Below are positions 30,579 to 39,768 of a stretch of 43,642 bases of DNA, in pieces. Source of the stretch: JAAYZK01 sp964535025 (GTDB taxonomy: Bacteria > Planctomycetota > Phycisphaerae > SM23-33 > FEN-1343); NCBI GenBank assembly GCA_964535025.1, contig CAZHRW010000171.1, forward strand, positions 1 to 43,642, written 5' to 3'. The notes under the pieces were generated by a model. The model was not told where the DNA came from. It did no database searches and saw nothing but the letters and a program-made list of their open reading frames with translations. Numbering within the stretch: the stretch's first letter is position 1; every line of letters begins with the position of its first letter. The position numbers were made by a program, and so were the translations under genes.

Positions 30579-32207
30579 ATGGCGGCCGGCAGCGACACCC
30601 ACAGCGAGCGGAGGCACTTCTTCGCGGCGGCGAAACTGATCGCGGTGATCACCGTCGGCTCGCGGATCGGCGGACTGGTCCGCGACATGCTGCTGAGCCG
30701 CTTCTTTGGCGCGTCGGGGTTGACGAGCTTCTTCTGGACCGGCTGGTCGATCCCGAACTTCTTCCGGCGGTTGTTCGGCGAGGGCGCGCTGTCGGCGGCG
30801 TTCGTGCCGGTGTTCTCCGAGGCCTTCGAGCGCAGCGGCCGCCAGGCCGCCGCGGCCCTGCTGGCCAACGTGCTGGCCGTGCTGACCGTGGTGCTGACGT
30901 CCCTGTGCGTTCTGATCGAAGTGGGCCTGCTCGCGGCGTACCTGGCCAACCCGGACGCCGGCGGGGCGATCCTCCTGCGGTTCATCGCGATCATGATGCC
31001 CTTCATGGTCACCATCTGCCTGGTGGCCCTGGGCTCGGCGGCACTGAACTGCGTGGGGCATTTCGCCTATCCGGCCGCGGCCCCGATCCTGCTGAACGTG
31101 GTGACGATCGCCATGGCGCTGATCGCCTACGGGGTGTTCGACCAGCTCGAGACGCAGTTGACGGTCCTGGCCTGGGCCATGCCCCTGACGGGCGTGGTGC
31201 AGTTGACGGGGTTGGTATGGGTACTCCGCGCCCACAAGCTGCCGTATGTGCCGAAGTTGCGGCCATTGCAGCCGGGGGTCAAGCGGATCGGCCTGGCGAT
31301 GGCGCCGATGATGATCCCGCTGGGCATCCTGCAGGTCAACGCGCTGCTGGACAAGTTCATCGCCCTGCTGTTCAGCGGCGCCGTCGGGGACGGGATCACC
31401 CTGTTCGGGCGGACCTTCGACAAGCCGCTCGAGGCCGGGGCCGTGACGTGGATGAACTACGGCGAGCGGCTCTACCAGTTCCCCATGGGCGTCCTGGCGA
31501 TCTCGCTGGCGACGGCGGTGTTCCCCCTGTTCAGCCGCTACGCCGCGCGGGACGACCGGGCCAGCCTCCGCCTGAGCGTCAACCAGGCGATCCGCCTGGC
31601 GATCTTCGAGGGGCTGCCCAGCGGCGTGGGGCTGATGGTGCTGGCCGGGCCGCTGGTGGCGCTGCTGTTCGGCGGGGGCGACTACGGCGACACCGACGTC
31701 AGCGAGACGGCCCACGTGGTGTGGTTCTACGGGCTGGGGATGTGGGCCTTCTGCAGCCAGCACATCATCCTCCGCGCCTACTACGCCATGGACGACCGCA
31801 GGACGCCGCTGACGGTGGCCTGCTCGCTCGTGGTAATCAACTTCCTGCTGAACCTCGTACTGATCTGGGTCCCGTCGATCCGTCAGGGGGCGTTCGGGCT
31901 CAGCACGTCGATCACGCAGGGGCTCAACGTGGTGATCCTCGCGGGCGTACTCCGCCGCCGTCTGGGTCCGGGCGTGCTGAAAGACCTTCCGGCAAGCATC
32001 GTGCGTACGGCTATTGCGGCGGCGGTCATGGCCCTGGCGGTCCACGGGACGCGCGTCGGCCTGACGGCGATCGGCCTGGGCGCGCCGCTGTGGGTGGTTG
32101 CCGGCGGCGTCGCCGCGGGGGTGGCGGCCTTCGCGGCCGTCGCCTGGCTGGGCCGGGCGCCGGAGGTTGGCGAACTGCTCGGCCTGCGACGGGTGACGCG
32201 GCGGTGA
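30579..32207 (+). CDS. murJ: Lipid II flippase MurJ
   Basis: A 542-residue polytopic membrane protein of the MviN/MurJ family that flips lipid II to the periplasmic side for peptidoglycan synthesis. The signature N-terminus is clear: VGSRIGGLVRDMLLSRFFGA, then TDAFF-like LTSFFWTGWSIPNFFRRLFG and EGALSAAFVPVFSE. Further conserved parts are YQFPMGVLAISLATAVFPLFS and the late helix stretch YYAMDDRRTPLTVAC. About 13 or 14 membrane helices can be counted, and the length is normal. The second ATG (30579) is preferred because a possible -10 box overlaps the first at 30570; no Shine-Dalgarno sequence precedes either. Its presence supports a peptidoglycan cell wall in this organism. nadA follows after 46 bases but has its own promoter. 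Confidence 0.93.
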   Translation: MAAGSDTHSERRHFFAAAKLIAVITVGSRIGGLVRDMLLSRFFGASGLTSFFWTGWSIPNFFRRLFGEGALSAAFVPVFSEAFERSGRQAAAALLANVLAVLTVVLTSLCVLIEVGLLAAYLANPDAGGAILLRFIAIMMPFMVTICLVALGSAALNCVGHFAYPAAAPILLNVVTIAMALIAYGVFDQLETQLTVLAWAMPLTGVVQLTGLVWVLRAHKLPYVPKLRPLQPGVKRIGLAMAPMMIPLGILQVNALLDKFIALLFSGAVGDGITLFGRTFDKPLEAGAVTWMNYGERLYQFPMGVLAISLATAVFPLFSRYAARDDRASLRLSVNQAIRLAIFEGLPSGVGLMVLAGPLVALLFGGGDYGDTDVSETAHVVWFYGLGMWAFCSQHIILRAYYAMDDRRTPLTVACSLVVINFLLNLVLIWVPSIRQGAFGLSTSITQGLNVVILAGVLRRRLGPGVLKDLPASIVRTAIAAAVMALAVHGTRVGLTAIGLGAPLWVVAGGVAAGVAAFAAVAWLGRAPEVGELLGLRRVTRR

Positions 32208-32222
32208 GCCTTCTGCTATAAT
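32193..32222 (+). promoter_or_regulatory. nadA promoter with extended -10
   Basis: GTGACG, 18 bases, then TGC-TATAAT: a perfect extended -10. The -35 lies inside the end of murJ. The leader is about 25 bases. Confidence 0.6.
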
Positions 32223-32253
32223 GAAAAGTGGTAACGGTCGTGGGAGTAAAACG

Positions 32254-33393
32254 ATGCTGTTTCAGGAACCGTTGGGCGAGCCGTACGCGTCCATGACGTT
32301 TGATGCGCTGGACGAGCGGATCCGCGCCGCCAAGGCAAAGCTCGGCGATCGGCTGGTGATCCTGGGCCACCACTACCAGCAGGACGACGTCATCCGCTAC
32401 GCCGACTTCATCGGCGACAGCCTCAAGCTGGCCCGCCTGGCCGCCGAGCAGCACACCGCCGAGTTCATCGTCTTCTGCGGCGTGCACTTCATGGCCGAGT
32501 CGGCCGACATGCTCACCGGCGACGACCAGGCGGTGATCCTGCCCGACCTGTCGGCCGGCTGCTCGATGGCCGACATGACCGAGGCGGACGATCTGCAGAC
32601 GTCCCTGGAGGAGGTAACGGCCCTGGCCGGCGGGGCAAAGGTCGTGCCGATCACGTACGTCAACTCCACCGCCGCCGTCAAGGCCGTCACCGGCCGCGCC
32701 GGCGGCGCCTGCTGCACGAGCGGCAACAGCCGTACCGTCCTGGAATGGGCCCTGCGCAGCGAAGCCGACGGCGGCGCCGGCGGCGCGAAGGTCCTCGCGG
32801 CCCCCGATCAGCACCTCGTCCGCGCCACGGCGCTGGACATGGGCTACGGCCTGGACGACTGCGTCGTCTACCGCCCGGCCGAACTGAACGGCGGCCTGAC
32901 CGCCGAGCAGGTCCAGGCCGCCACGTTCATCCTGTGGGAAGGCTACTGCAGCGTTCACCAGGAGTTCACCGTCGCGCAGGTCGCCCGTCGGCGGGAACAG
33001 TACCCGGGCATCCAGGTGATCGTGCACCCCGAGTGCCCCATCGACGTCGTCCAGGCCGCCGACCTGCACGGCTCGACCGAACAGATCATCCGGACCATCG
33101 CCGACGCCGCCCCCGGCAGCAAGTGGGCCGTGGGTACCGAGATCAACCTCGTCAATCGCCTGGCCAACCGGTACCTCGATCGCCTCGTGGTGAACCTCGC
33201 CGATCATCACTGCCTGTGCACGACGATGTACCGCATCGATCCGGCCCACCTGTGCTGGGCGCTGGACAACCTCGTCGAAGGCCGCGTCGTCAACCGCATC
33301 ACGGTTCCTCCCGACGTCAAGGCCGACGCCCTGGTCGCCCTGGACCGGATGGTCAACCTCAAGGCCGTCACCGCGGCGACGAAGACGCGGTAA
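32254..33393 (+). CDS. nadA: Quinolinate synthase A
   Basis: A 379-residue iron-sulfur enzyme that condenses iminoaspartate with dihydroxyacetone phosphate to make quinolinate for NAD. Conserved parts are ILGHHYQQDDVIRYADFIGD (about 36-55), FCGVHFMAESADML (C75), YVNSTAAVKA, GGACCTSGNS, EGYCSVHQEFT and VHPECPIDVV. Cysteines for the 4Fe-4S cluster are present. GGGAG seven bases before the ATG at 32254 fixes the start; an upstream in-frame ATG at 32221 overlaps the -10 box and is excluded. nadB and nadC are not nearby. Its 3' end overlaps the end of the convergent GT-C-like gene by 26 bases. Confidence 0.95.
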   Translation: MLFQEPLGEPYASMTFDALDERIRAAKAKLGDRLVILGHHYQQDDVIRYADFIGDSLKLARLAAEQHTAEFIVFCGVHFMAESADMLTGDDQAVILPDLSAGCSMADMTEADDLQTSLEEVTALAGGAKVVPITYVNSTAAVKAVTGRAGGACCTSGNSRTVLEWALRSEADGGAGGAKVLAAPDQHLVRATALDMGYGLDDCVVYRPAELNGGLTAEQVQAATFILWEGYCSVHQEFTVAQVARRREQYPGIQVIVHPECPIDVVQAADLHGSTEQIIRTIADAAPGSKWAVGTEINLVNRLANRYLDRLVVNLADHHCLCTTMYRIDPAHLCWALDNLVEGRVVNRITVPPDVKADALVALDRMVNLKAVTAATKTR

Positions 33394-35422
33394 CCTCCCC
33401 CGGCAGGACGAGCATCTCGACGACGACCTCGCGACGCCCGTCTTGCATTATCCGCACCGCCAGCGGAACACGCTCGGCGCCGGCGGCCGCCAGGTCCCCC
33501 ACCAGGTCCTCGGTGATCGCATCCCACCAGCCGTACGTGTCCCGCAGGCGGCGGATCTCGCCCCAGTGGATCAAGACGTGGGTGATTCCGTGCTCCCGGT
33601 GCAGGTGCCGAAGGATCGCCGTGGGCTCCTTCCCCTCGCGGACGGCCCGGACGAGCGGGTCCATCTCCCACGCGGAGGCGTAGCACAAATCCTCGGGAAA
33701 ATCGTACACCCGGGCGTCGCCGACAAACAGGAGCCGCTGCCCGTCCTGCCAGTCCTCCAGCAGGAAGCCGTACTTGCGCTCTGCCAGGATCCGCAGGTCC
33801 GCGCCGTGCAGGACGGCGGCCGGCTGCTCGAACGCCCGGCCGGCCGCCTCCTGCTCGCTCGCGTAAAGCCCCCACGCGCAGGTGAGCCCCACGACCGCCG
33901 CCGCGACGGCCACGGCGTGGGCGGCGGCAGCGCCCCCGCGGCGACTTATAGCCTCGCACGCGGACGCCGCCAACACCGCCAGCGGCACGGCCGCCGGCAG
34001 GAGGAATCGCGGGGGCATGTGCGTCAGCAGCGCCCAGGCGAGCAGTTGGACCGCCAGGATCCCCACGCACAAACGCTCCAGCGGCTCGGCCCGCCGCCAC
34101 CGGCGCAGCGTCAGCCCCGCGGCAAGCAGGCCCAAGACACTCAGCGCCGGACCGAAGCCGCGGATCGCGACAAACGGCGTCGGCAAGTGCGCTACCCTCT
34201 GGGTCCAGGGCAGCGGGTCGTGCCCCTGGTCCCACCGGGCCGCCTGGTCGTCGGTCCACCCGCCCGCGCCGAAGACGCTTGTCGCCAGGGGGAACACGGG
34301 GTTGCCCGTCTGGACGACGTTGCGGATCAGCCACGGACTCGCCAGGGCCGCACAGACCCCCGCGGCGAGCAGCCCGTGGGCCAGCGCCCGTCCGCGGCCG
34401 CGGGCGGCGACGAGCATCACGACCAGGACCGGCGCCGCCACGAGGCCCACGGAGAGGTACTTCGTCGCGCACGCCCCCCCGCACGCCAGGCCGATCATCG
34501 CCGCCGACCGCCACGCGGGCCGTGCGTGCCACCTCCGCAGCCACGCCAGTGCGATGGCGAGGTAGGCCAGTTCGCTCAGCTCGACGAAGGCCGGCCAACT
34601 GACACTCAGCGCCAGCGGCACCGTCGCCAGCAGCACGGCCGTCCAGCGTTTACGCTGTGGGTCCGGCACCGCCGTCACCGCTGCGGCGACCGCCAGCACG
34701 CCCCACAGGCCGTGCGTGAGCTTCGCGACGTACGCCCCGGCCCACGGGCCGCCCTTGAGGCACATGCCCAGCAGGAAGAGCATCTCCCCGCCGAGCGGGT
34801 AGTGGCTGTAGGTATTGTGCGGCAGGGCGGTGATCCGTCCGTTCTGGAAGAACTCGCGGGGGATCTGCAGGTGGTAGGACAGCACGTCGTAGTAATCGGA
34901 CTCGACCAGGCCGATATACCCCGGCGGCATCGACGCCCCCGCCAGCCACAGCCCCGCCGCCAGGGCGAGCACCACGGTCAGCAGAGTCGCCGGCGCCATC
35001 GTGGACGGCACCTGCATGACGCGGGCGCGTCGGTGCACCGCCCACGCCGCGGCGGAGAGGCCAATCCCCACCACCGCCCAGGCGACGCGGAAGGTCAGGG
35101 CGTCGCCGCGGGCCGAGCCGGCGACCAGCGCGGCCGTGCCCAGCAGCCACAGCCCCGCCCCGACGCTGGTTACCGCCACCAGGGCCGGCGGGGTGTCGGT
35201 GGGGGCCACGCGCCGCAGCACGAGCCACCCCCACCCCCCGGCCGCCAGGAAGATCGCCGCGGCGACGGGCAGATCCATCAGCACCACGTACACCAGGCCC
35301 GCCAGGCCGCTCGGGCCGACCGTCAGGGCGACCATGAGCCCCAGGCCGCCCGCCAGCGCGGCCACGACGGCCGTCGTCGATACGCCGGACGAGACGGCCG
35401 GAGATGAGGTCGATTGGTCCAT
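33368..35422 (-). CDS. Polytopic membrane protein, GT-C (GT39/ArnT-like) glycosyltransferase candidate
   Basis: A 684-residue protein with roughly ten to twelve hydrophobic helices over residues 20-500 and a soluble C-terminal part. The loop at about 165-215 has ESDYYDVLSYHLQIPREFF and NTYSHYPLGGEMLFLLG, a pattern (YDxLxYHLxxPxxx..G.I..LPxNxYSxxPxxxEML) typical of membrane GT-C proteins that use polyprenyl-phosphate sugars. The acidic residues in ESDYYD are candidate catalytic ones. It would glycosylate lipids or proteins on the outer face of the cytoplasmic membrane. The start at 35422 has only weak ribosome binding signals. It follows the DUF493 gene by 43 bases on the same strand. Its last 26 bases overlap nadA. 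Confidence 0.7.
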   Translation of the reverse strand: MDQSTSSPAVSSGVSTTAVVAALAGGLGLMVALTVGPSGLAGLVYVVLMDLPVAAAIFLAAGGWGWLVLRRVAPTDTPPALVAVTSVGAGLWLLGTAALVAGSARGDALTFRVAWAVVGIGLSAAAWAVHRRARVMQVPSTMAPATLLTVVLALAAGLWLAGASMPPGYIGLVESDYYDVLSYHLQIPREFFQNGRITALPHNTYSHYPLGGEMLFLLGMCLKGGPWAGAYVAKLTHGLWGVLAVAAAVTAVPDPQRKRWTAVLLATVPLALSVSWPAFVELSELAYLAIALAWLRRWHARPAWRSAAMIGLACGGACATKYLSVGLVAAPVLVVMLVAARGRGRALAHGLLAAGVCAALASPWLIRNVVQTGNPVFPLATSVFGAGGWTDDQAARWDQGHDPLPWTQRVAHLPTPFVAIRGFGPALSVLGLLAAGLTLRRWRRAEPLERLCVGILAVQLLAWALLTHMPPRFLLPAAVPLAVLAASACEAISRRGGAAAAHAVAVAAAVVGLTCAWGLYASEQEAAGRAFEQPAAVLHGADLRILAERKYGFLLEDWQDGQRLLFVGDARVYDFPEDLCYASAWEMDPLVRAVREGKEPTAILRHLHREHGITHVLIHWGEIRRLRDTYGWWDAITEDLVGDLAAAGAERVPLAVRIMQDGRREVVVEMLVLPGEVTASSSPR

Positions 35423-35465
35423 CGCGTGCAGGGGTCCCCGGTGGCCTGTGGCACCCGGTGAGATG

Positions 35466-35732
35466 TCAGATCACCATGACGACGTCGTCGTGCGTGTTGA
35501 TCGCCACGAACAGGGCGTCGCGGTCGGCCTCGTCGACGACGGTCAGCTCGACGACGTAACTGCAGTACTTGCCCGTCCGGCTCGTCCTGGACGGCGCGGC
35601 GGCGTAGTCCCGCTCGTCGAACACCTCGGCGATGGCCGCACAGACCGCCTCCGCATCGGCGCCGATGACGGTGTACGCCCACGTACACGGATAGTCGATG
35701 ACGGGCTTGTCTTTCGACGGCTTACGATCCAT
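35466..35732 (-). CDS. DUF493 family protein (YbeD-like)
   Basis: An 88-residue cytoplasmic protein of the DUF493/YbeD family, a small ferredoxin-like fold of unknown role. Family signs are YPCTWAYTVIGADAEAV (matching the FPxxxxYKVMG start), TSRTGKYCSYVVELTV (matching SSKGNYHSV) and the ending DVVMVI, close to DIVRMVL in E. coli YbeD. The ATG at 35732 has GGAGG eight bases upstream; the in-frame GTG at 35741 lies within one base of that GGAGG and is excluded. It precedes the GT-C-like gene with a 43-base gap. Confidence 0.82.
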   Translation of the reverse strand: MDRKPSKDKPVIDYPCTWAYTVIGADAEAVCAAIAEVFDERDYAAAPSRTSRTGKYCSYVVELTVVDEADRDALFVAINTHDDVVMVI

Positions 35733-35854
35733 CGGGCCCACCTCCGGCCGCGAACCACGCGCGGCCTCCTGTTAAGGATATCAGTCTGTAGGGCCCTTGA
35801 GAAGGCTTTCCCGAGACGGACGACCTCGGCGCGCTGCCGGTGGCGTGTCCGGCC

Positions 35855-35863
35855 TGGAATAAT
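35855..35863 (+). promoter_or_regulatory. Extended -10 for the small lipoprotein gene
   Basis: TGG-AATAAT about 25 bases upstream of the ATG; no clear -35. Confidence 0.35.
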
Positions 35864-35888
35864 GCACTGGGGAGAAAGGATGGTGAGT

Positions 35889-36110
35889 ATGCGTGGCATT
35901 CGCAAGGCGCTGATGGGTGTGCTGGTGGCCGTCTCGGTGCTCGTCGGCTGCAACGGGCCGGAGTACCGTCCCATCGACCCGCCGCCCCCGGCATGGGCCC
36001 AGTGTGTTCCCGAGGACAGCTACCTCTACGGCTACTGGGGGCCGGGCATCGTCAAGTACGACCGGCTCAAGTTCACCACGTACACCGGAGACTACTACGA
36101 CTGCAACTAA
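35889..36110 (+). CDS. Small Tyr-rich lipoprotein of unknown function
   Basis: A 73-residue protein. A short positive N-terminus (MRGIRK) and hydrophobic stretch end in the lipobox VLVGC with Cys21, so it should be lipid-anchored. The mature part, about 53 residues, is rich in Tyr (eight), with EYRPIDPPPPAWAQC, SYLYGYWGPG and TTYTGDYYDCN, and has two further cysteines that could form a disulfide. I recognise no family. AAGGA lies eight bases upstream of the ATG at 35889; an in-frame ATG at 35880 is an alternative. It stands alone, converging on dnaE with a 15-base gap. Confidence 0.65.
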   Translation: MRGIRKALMGVLVAVSVLVGCNGPEYRPIDPPPPAWAQCVPEDSYLYGYWGPGIVKYDRLKFTTYTGDYYDCN

Positions 36111-36125
36111 CGAGCGGGCCGCACG

Positions 36126-39100
36126 TCAGTTGAAACGTGTCACCGCCTCGCTGGCGACGCGCGTCTGACCGCCGGCCGCCTCGCGGCCGTTGCGCCACCC
36201 GCGGCGCCCGTTGCGGGTGCTTTCGGCCGGGCGGCCACGGAACAGGACGTTGCGCTCGTCGAGCAGGTTGATCAGGCGCTGCATCAGTTGACGGCTGGGC
36301 GCGACGTGCCACTGCTGATCGGTCCGCAGGTGCACGCGCAGTTGCGGCGCCGACGGCGGTGTCATGGTCAGGCGGACCGGGCACGTTCCCCGGGCCGTCA
36401 TCAGCGTATCGGCCAGCACCCGGAGCCGATCGGCGTCGCCGACGATCGGGTCGAGCGCCAACTCGACGTGTCCGGTGAGACGTTCGACGGCGTCATCCAT
36501 GGGGATCACTTCCTCAACGATGATGCTGGGCTCCTCCCGTCGGCGATCGACCGTCCCCCGCAGGAACACCATCGCCTCGGCGGTCAGCAGGTGGCCGTAC
36601 TGCTCGAACGTGTCGCTGAAGGCCACCGCGTCGGCCTGGCCGGTCAGGTCCTCGACGGTCAGCATCGCCATCTTCGACCCGGCGGACTGGCCCTTCTTGA
36701 CGAACGTGGGCCGCACCTGGCTGATCATCACGCCGACGGTGACGGCGGCGCCTTCGGGCTTGGTGCTCATCTCAGCCAGGGTGGTGCTGCCCAGCATGTC
36801 CAGTTCGCGTCCGTGGCTGGTCAGCGGGTGCGAGGTGATGTAGAACCCCAGGGTTTCCTTCTCGGCCTTGAGCAGTTGCGTCTCGGTCCACGCCGGCACG
36901 TCGGGAAAGCGCGGCGCCTCCGGTTCGTCGCCGCTGTCGGTGTCGAAGGCATCGAAGAAGTTCATCTGCCCGCTCCGCCGGTCGGCGGCGTGGCCCTGGC
37001 CCGACTGGATCGCGGCGTCCAGGGCCGCCATCATCGCCGCACGGCTGGCGCCCATGCCGTCGAAGGCGCCGCACTTGATCATCGCCTCGATGCAGGCGCG
37101 GTTGACGACCCGCAGGTCGACGTTCTCGCAGAAGTGGAACAGGTCGCGGAACGTTCCGACGGCCTTGCGGGCATCGAGGATGGCCTCGACGGCCTTGCCG
37201 CCGACGCCCTTGATCGCCGCCAGGCCGAACAGAATGCCCTCGCCGGCCACCGTGAAGTCGGCCGCCGAGGCGTTCACGTGGGGCGGGCCGACGGGGATGT
37301 CCATCGCCGCGCATTCGTCGAGGTACCCGCTGAGCTTGTCGCTGTCGCCGGCCTCGAATGTCAGCGTGGCGGCCATGAACTGCCTGGGGTAGTGCGTCTT
37401 GAACCACGCGCTCTGGTAGGCGACGATCGCGTAACGCGTCGAGTGGGCCTTGTTGAAGCCGTACCCGGCGAACTTGAGGATCAGGTCGAACAACTCTTCG
37501 GCTTCGGCCTGGCTGATGCCGTTCTCCCGGGCGCCCTGGAGGAAGTTGGGCCGCTCGGCCGCGATGGTCTCTTCCTTTTTCTTGGAAATGGCCTTGATCA
37601 GCGTCAGCGCCCGGTTGAGCGGCAGTTTGCCGAGGCGATTGAGCACCTGCATGACCTGTTCCTGGTAGGTCATGATGCCGTACGTCTCTTCGAGGATGTC
37701 GTCTACCAGCGGGTGCACGCTGGGCACGGCTTCAGCGCCGTTCTTGCGGGCGCAATAGGTGGGGATCAGTTCCATCGGCCCGGGCCGGTACATGGCGTTG
37801 GCGGCGATGAGCTGCTCGATCCGGTTGGGTCGGATCTGCTGGAGGACGTTGCGCATGCCGCCGGACTCGAACTGGAACACGCCGGCGGTGCGTCCTTCCT
37901 GGAAGAGCTTGTAGACGGCCGGGTCGTCCAGCGGGAGCTGCTCGGGATCGATCCGCTCGCCGGTCTGAGCCTCGACCAGGTCGCGCGCCCGCTGGATGAT
38001 CGTCAGCGTGCGCAGGCCCAGGAAGTCCATCTTCATCAGCCCGACCTTGTCGCAGGTGGGTCCGTCCCACTGGGTGATGGCCGCGTCGGAGCCGCTCTGG
38101 CGATAGAGCGGGACGATCTCCTCCAGCGGGGTCGACGCGAGGACCACGCCGGCGGCGTGCACGCCGGCGTGGCGGGCGAGGCCTTCGAGGTTGCGCGCGT
38201 GGTCCATCAGTGTCCGCGTGCGGGGGTCGGTATCGTAGAGCGCCTTGAGGTCGGGCTCGGCGGCCAGGGCCGAGTCGATGGTCACCTTCAGCCCGTCGCC
38301 CACGAGCTTGCAGATCTTGTCCACATCCGGCAGCGGCAGGCCCATCACGCGTCCGACGTCGCGGATGGCGGCCTTGGCCTTGAGCGTCCCGTAGGTGATG
38401 ATCTGCGCGACGTGGCCGTAGGTCTGGCGGACGTACTCGATCACCTTGGCGCGGCCTTCCTGGCAGATATCGATATCGATGTCGGGCGCTTCCTCGCGCT
38501 GCGGGTCGGTGAATCGCTCGAACAGCAGCCCGTATTTGAGCGGGTCGACGTCGGCGATGCCCAGCACATAGCCCAGCAGCGTCGCCACGCCGCTGCCGCG
38601 GGGGGCCGAAGGGATGTCGTTGTCGCGGGCATACCGGACGAAGTCGTGCACGATCAGGAAGTAGGAGCTGTAGCCCTTGTCCTTGATCACCTGCAGTTCC
38701 CGATCCAGCCGTTCGGCATACTCGGCCGGCGGGTTGTCTCCGCAGCGGCGGCGCAGGCCCGCTTCGGCCAGGGCGCGGAGGTAGTCGTCGTCGCTCTGGT
38801 CGTCGGGGGTCGGGAAGACCGGCAGGTGCGAGGCGCTGAAGTCCAGCTCGACATTGCACCGCTCGGCGATCCGCAGCGTGTTGTCGGCCGCCTCCGGCCA
38901 GCGGGCCAGGGCCTGGCGCATCTCGTGGGGGCTCTTGAGGTACAGCTCCGGCGGGTAGGCTTCGCCGAGGGAGGTTTCGCCCATGCTCTTGCCGGTCGAG
39001 ATGCAGCAGAGGATCTCGTGGCTGGGCTTGTGCTCGCGTGTGAGGAAATGCACGTCGTTGGTGCCGACCAGGGGCACCCCCAGCTCACCGGCCAGGTCGA

Positions 39101-39674
39101 CCAGCAGGGGGTTGACCCGCGCCTGGTCTTCGACGCCCTGGTTCTGGACCTCGATGAAGAAGCGGTCGGGGCCGAAGATCTCCAGGTACTCGCCGGCCAC
39201 CCGGCGGGCGTGATCGATCCGCCCGGCCAGCAGGGCCGCGGGCACCTCCCCGCCCAGGCAGGCGGTGGTGCAGATGAGCCCCTCGTTGAGCTCCCGCAGC
39301 AGCTCCCGATCGACCCGCGGGCGGTAGTAAAACCCCTCCATGTACGCCCGGCTGCTGAGGCGCATCAGGTTGCGGAAGCCGGTCTCATTCATCGCCAGCA
39401 GCAGCAGATGGTAGCTGGCCTCGGAGATGTTCCCGCTGGAGCGGTCGAAGCGGGACGTTGGCGCGATGTACGCCTCCATGCCGAGGATCGGCTTGATCCC
39501 GACATCCTTGCAGGCGCGGTAGAATTCGATCGCGCCGAACAGGTTGCCGTGATCGGTCAGCGCCAGGGCCTCCATACCCAGCTTCCGGGCCTGGTGGACC
39601 AGCATCTCGACCGAGCTGCCGCCGTCCAGCAGGGAGTAATGCGAGTGCACGTGCAGATGAACGAATCCGTCCAT
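36126..39674 (-). CDS. dnaE: DNA polymerase III subunit alpha
   Basis: The 1182-residue replicative polymerase catalytic subunit, of normal DnaE length. The N-terminal PHP domain starts FVHLHVHSHYSLLDGGSS and has LALTDHGNLFGAIEFY. The palm carries the catalytic Asp triad region APDIDIDICQEGRAKVIEYV near residue 400 and PRGSGVATLLGYVLGI just before. Fingers motifs include GYGFNKAHSTRYAIVAYQSA and YGIMTYQEQVMQVL. A helix-hairpin-helix and an OB domain (VTVGVMISQVRPTFVKKG, then MLTVEDLTGQADAVAF) form the C-terminal part. AAAGGA about seven bases upstream supports the ATG at 39674. The gene has its own extended -10 box, 94 bases after rsgA. It has no intein and no Pol IIIC (PolC) features. Confidence 0.97.
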   Translation of the reverse strand: MDGFVHLHVHSHYSLLDGGSSVEMLVHQARKLGMEALALTDHGNLFGAIEFYRACKDVGIKPILGMEAYIAPTSRFDRSSGNISEASYHLLLLAMNETGFRNLMRLSSRAYMEGFYYRPRVDRELLRELNEGLICTTACLGGEVPAALLAGRIDHARRVAGEYLEIFGPDRFFIEVQNQGVEDQARVNPLLVDLAGELGVPLVGTNDVHFLTREHKPSHEILCCISTGKSMGETSLGEAYPPELYLKSPHEMRQALARWPEAADNTLRIAERCNVELDFSASHLPVFPTPDDQSDDDYLRALAEAGLRRRCGDNPPAEYAERLDRELQVIKDKGYSSYFLIVHDFVRYARDNDIPSAPRGSGVATLLGYVLGIADVDPLKYGLLFERFTDPQREEAPDIDIDICQEGRAKVIEYVRQTYGHVAQIITYGTLKAKAAIRDVGRVMGLPLPDVDKICKLVGDGLKVTIDSALAAEPDLKALYDTDPRTRTLMDHARNLEGLARHAGVHAAGVVLASTPLEEIVPLYRQSGSDAAITQWDGPTCDKVGLMKMDFLGLRTLTIIQRARDLVEAQTGERIDPEQLPLDDPAVYKLFQEGRTAGVFQFESGGMRNVLQQIRPNRIEQLIAANAMYRPGPMELIPTYCARKNGAEAVPSVHPLVDDILEETYGIMTYQEQVMQVLNRLGKLPLNRALTLIKAISKKKEETIAAERPNFLQGARENGISQAEAEELFDLILKFAGYGFNKAHSTRYAIVAYQSAWFKTHYPRQFMAATLTFEAGDSDKLSGYLDECAAMDIPVGPPHVNASAADFTVAGEGILFGLAAIKGVGGKAVEAILDARKAVGTFRDLFHFCENVDLRVVNRACIEAMIKCGAFDGMGASRAAMMAALDAAIQSGQGHAADRRSGQMNFFDAFDTDSGDEPEAPRFPDVPAWTETQLLKAEKETLGFYITSHPLTSHGRELDMLGSTTLAEMSTKPEGAAVTVGVMISQVRPTFVKKGQSAGSKMAMLTVEDLTGQADAVAFSDTFEQYGHLLTAEAMVFLRGTVDRRREEPSIIVEEVIPMDDAVERLTGHVELALDPIVGDADRLRVLADTLMTARGTCPVRLTMTPPSAPQLRVHLRTDQQWHVAPSRQLMQRLINLLDERNVLFRGRPAESTRNGRRGWRNGREAAGGQTRVASEAVTRFN

Positions 39675-39719
39675 GGTCGTCCTTTACCGTAACGCGGGGT
39701 ACCTGTTGATCCGAGAGGG

Positions 39720-39728
39720 ACTATAGCA
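39720..39728 (-). promoter_or_regulatory. Extended -10 promoter of dnaE
   Basis: The minus strand reads TGC-TATAGT; predicted leader about 39 bases. The -35 is weak. Confidence 0.5.
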
Positions 39729-39768
39729 CCGCCGGCGGGGCGCTTTCCAGGGCCGCGGCGAAAACCGC

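Noticed and set aside
36288..39692. A 1134-codon open frame on the plus strand opposite dnaE
   Set aside because: It mirrors dnaE codons in GC-rich DNA and encodes a Val/Gly/Asp/His/Arg-rich sequence with no motifs; dnaE is unambiguous.
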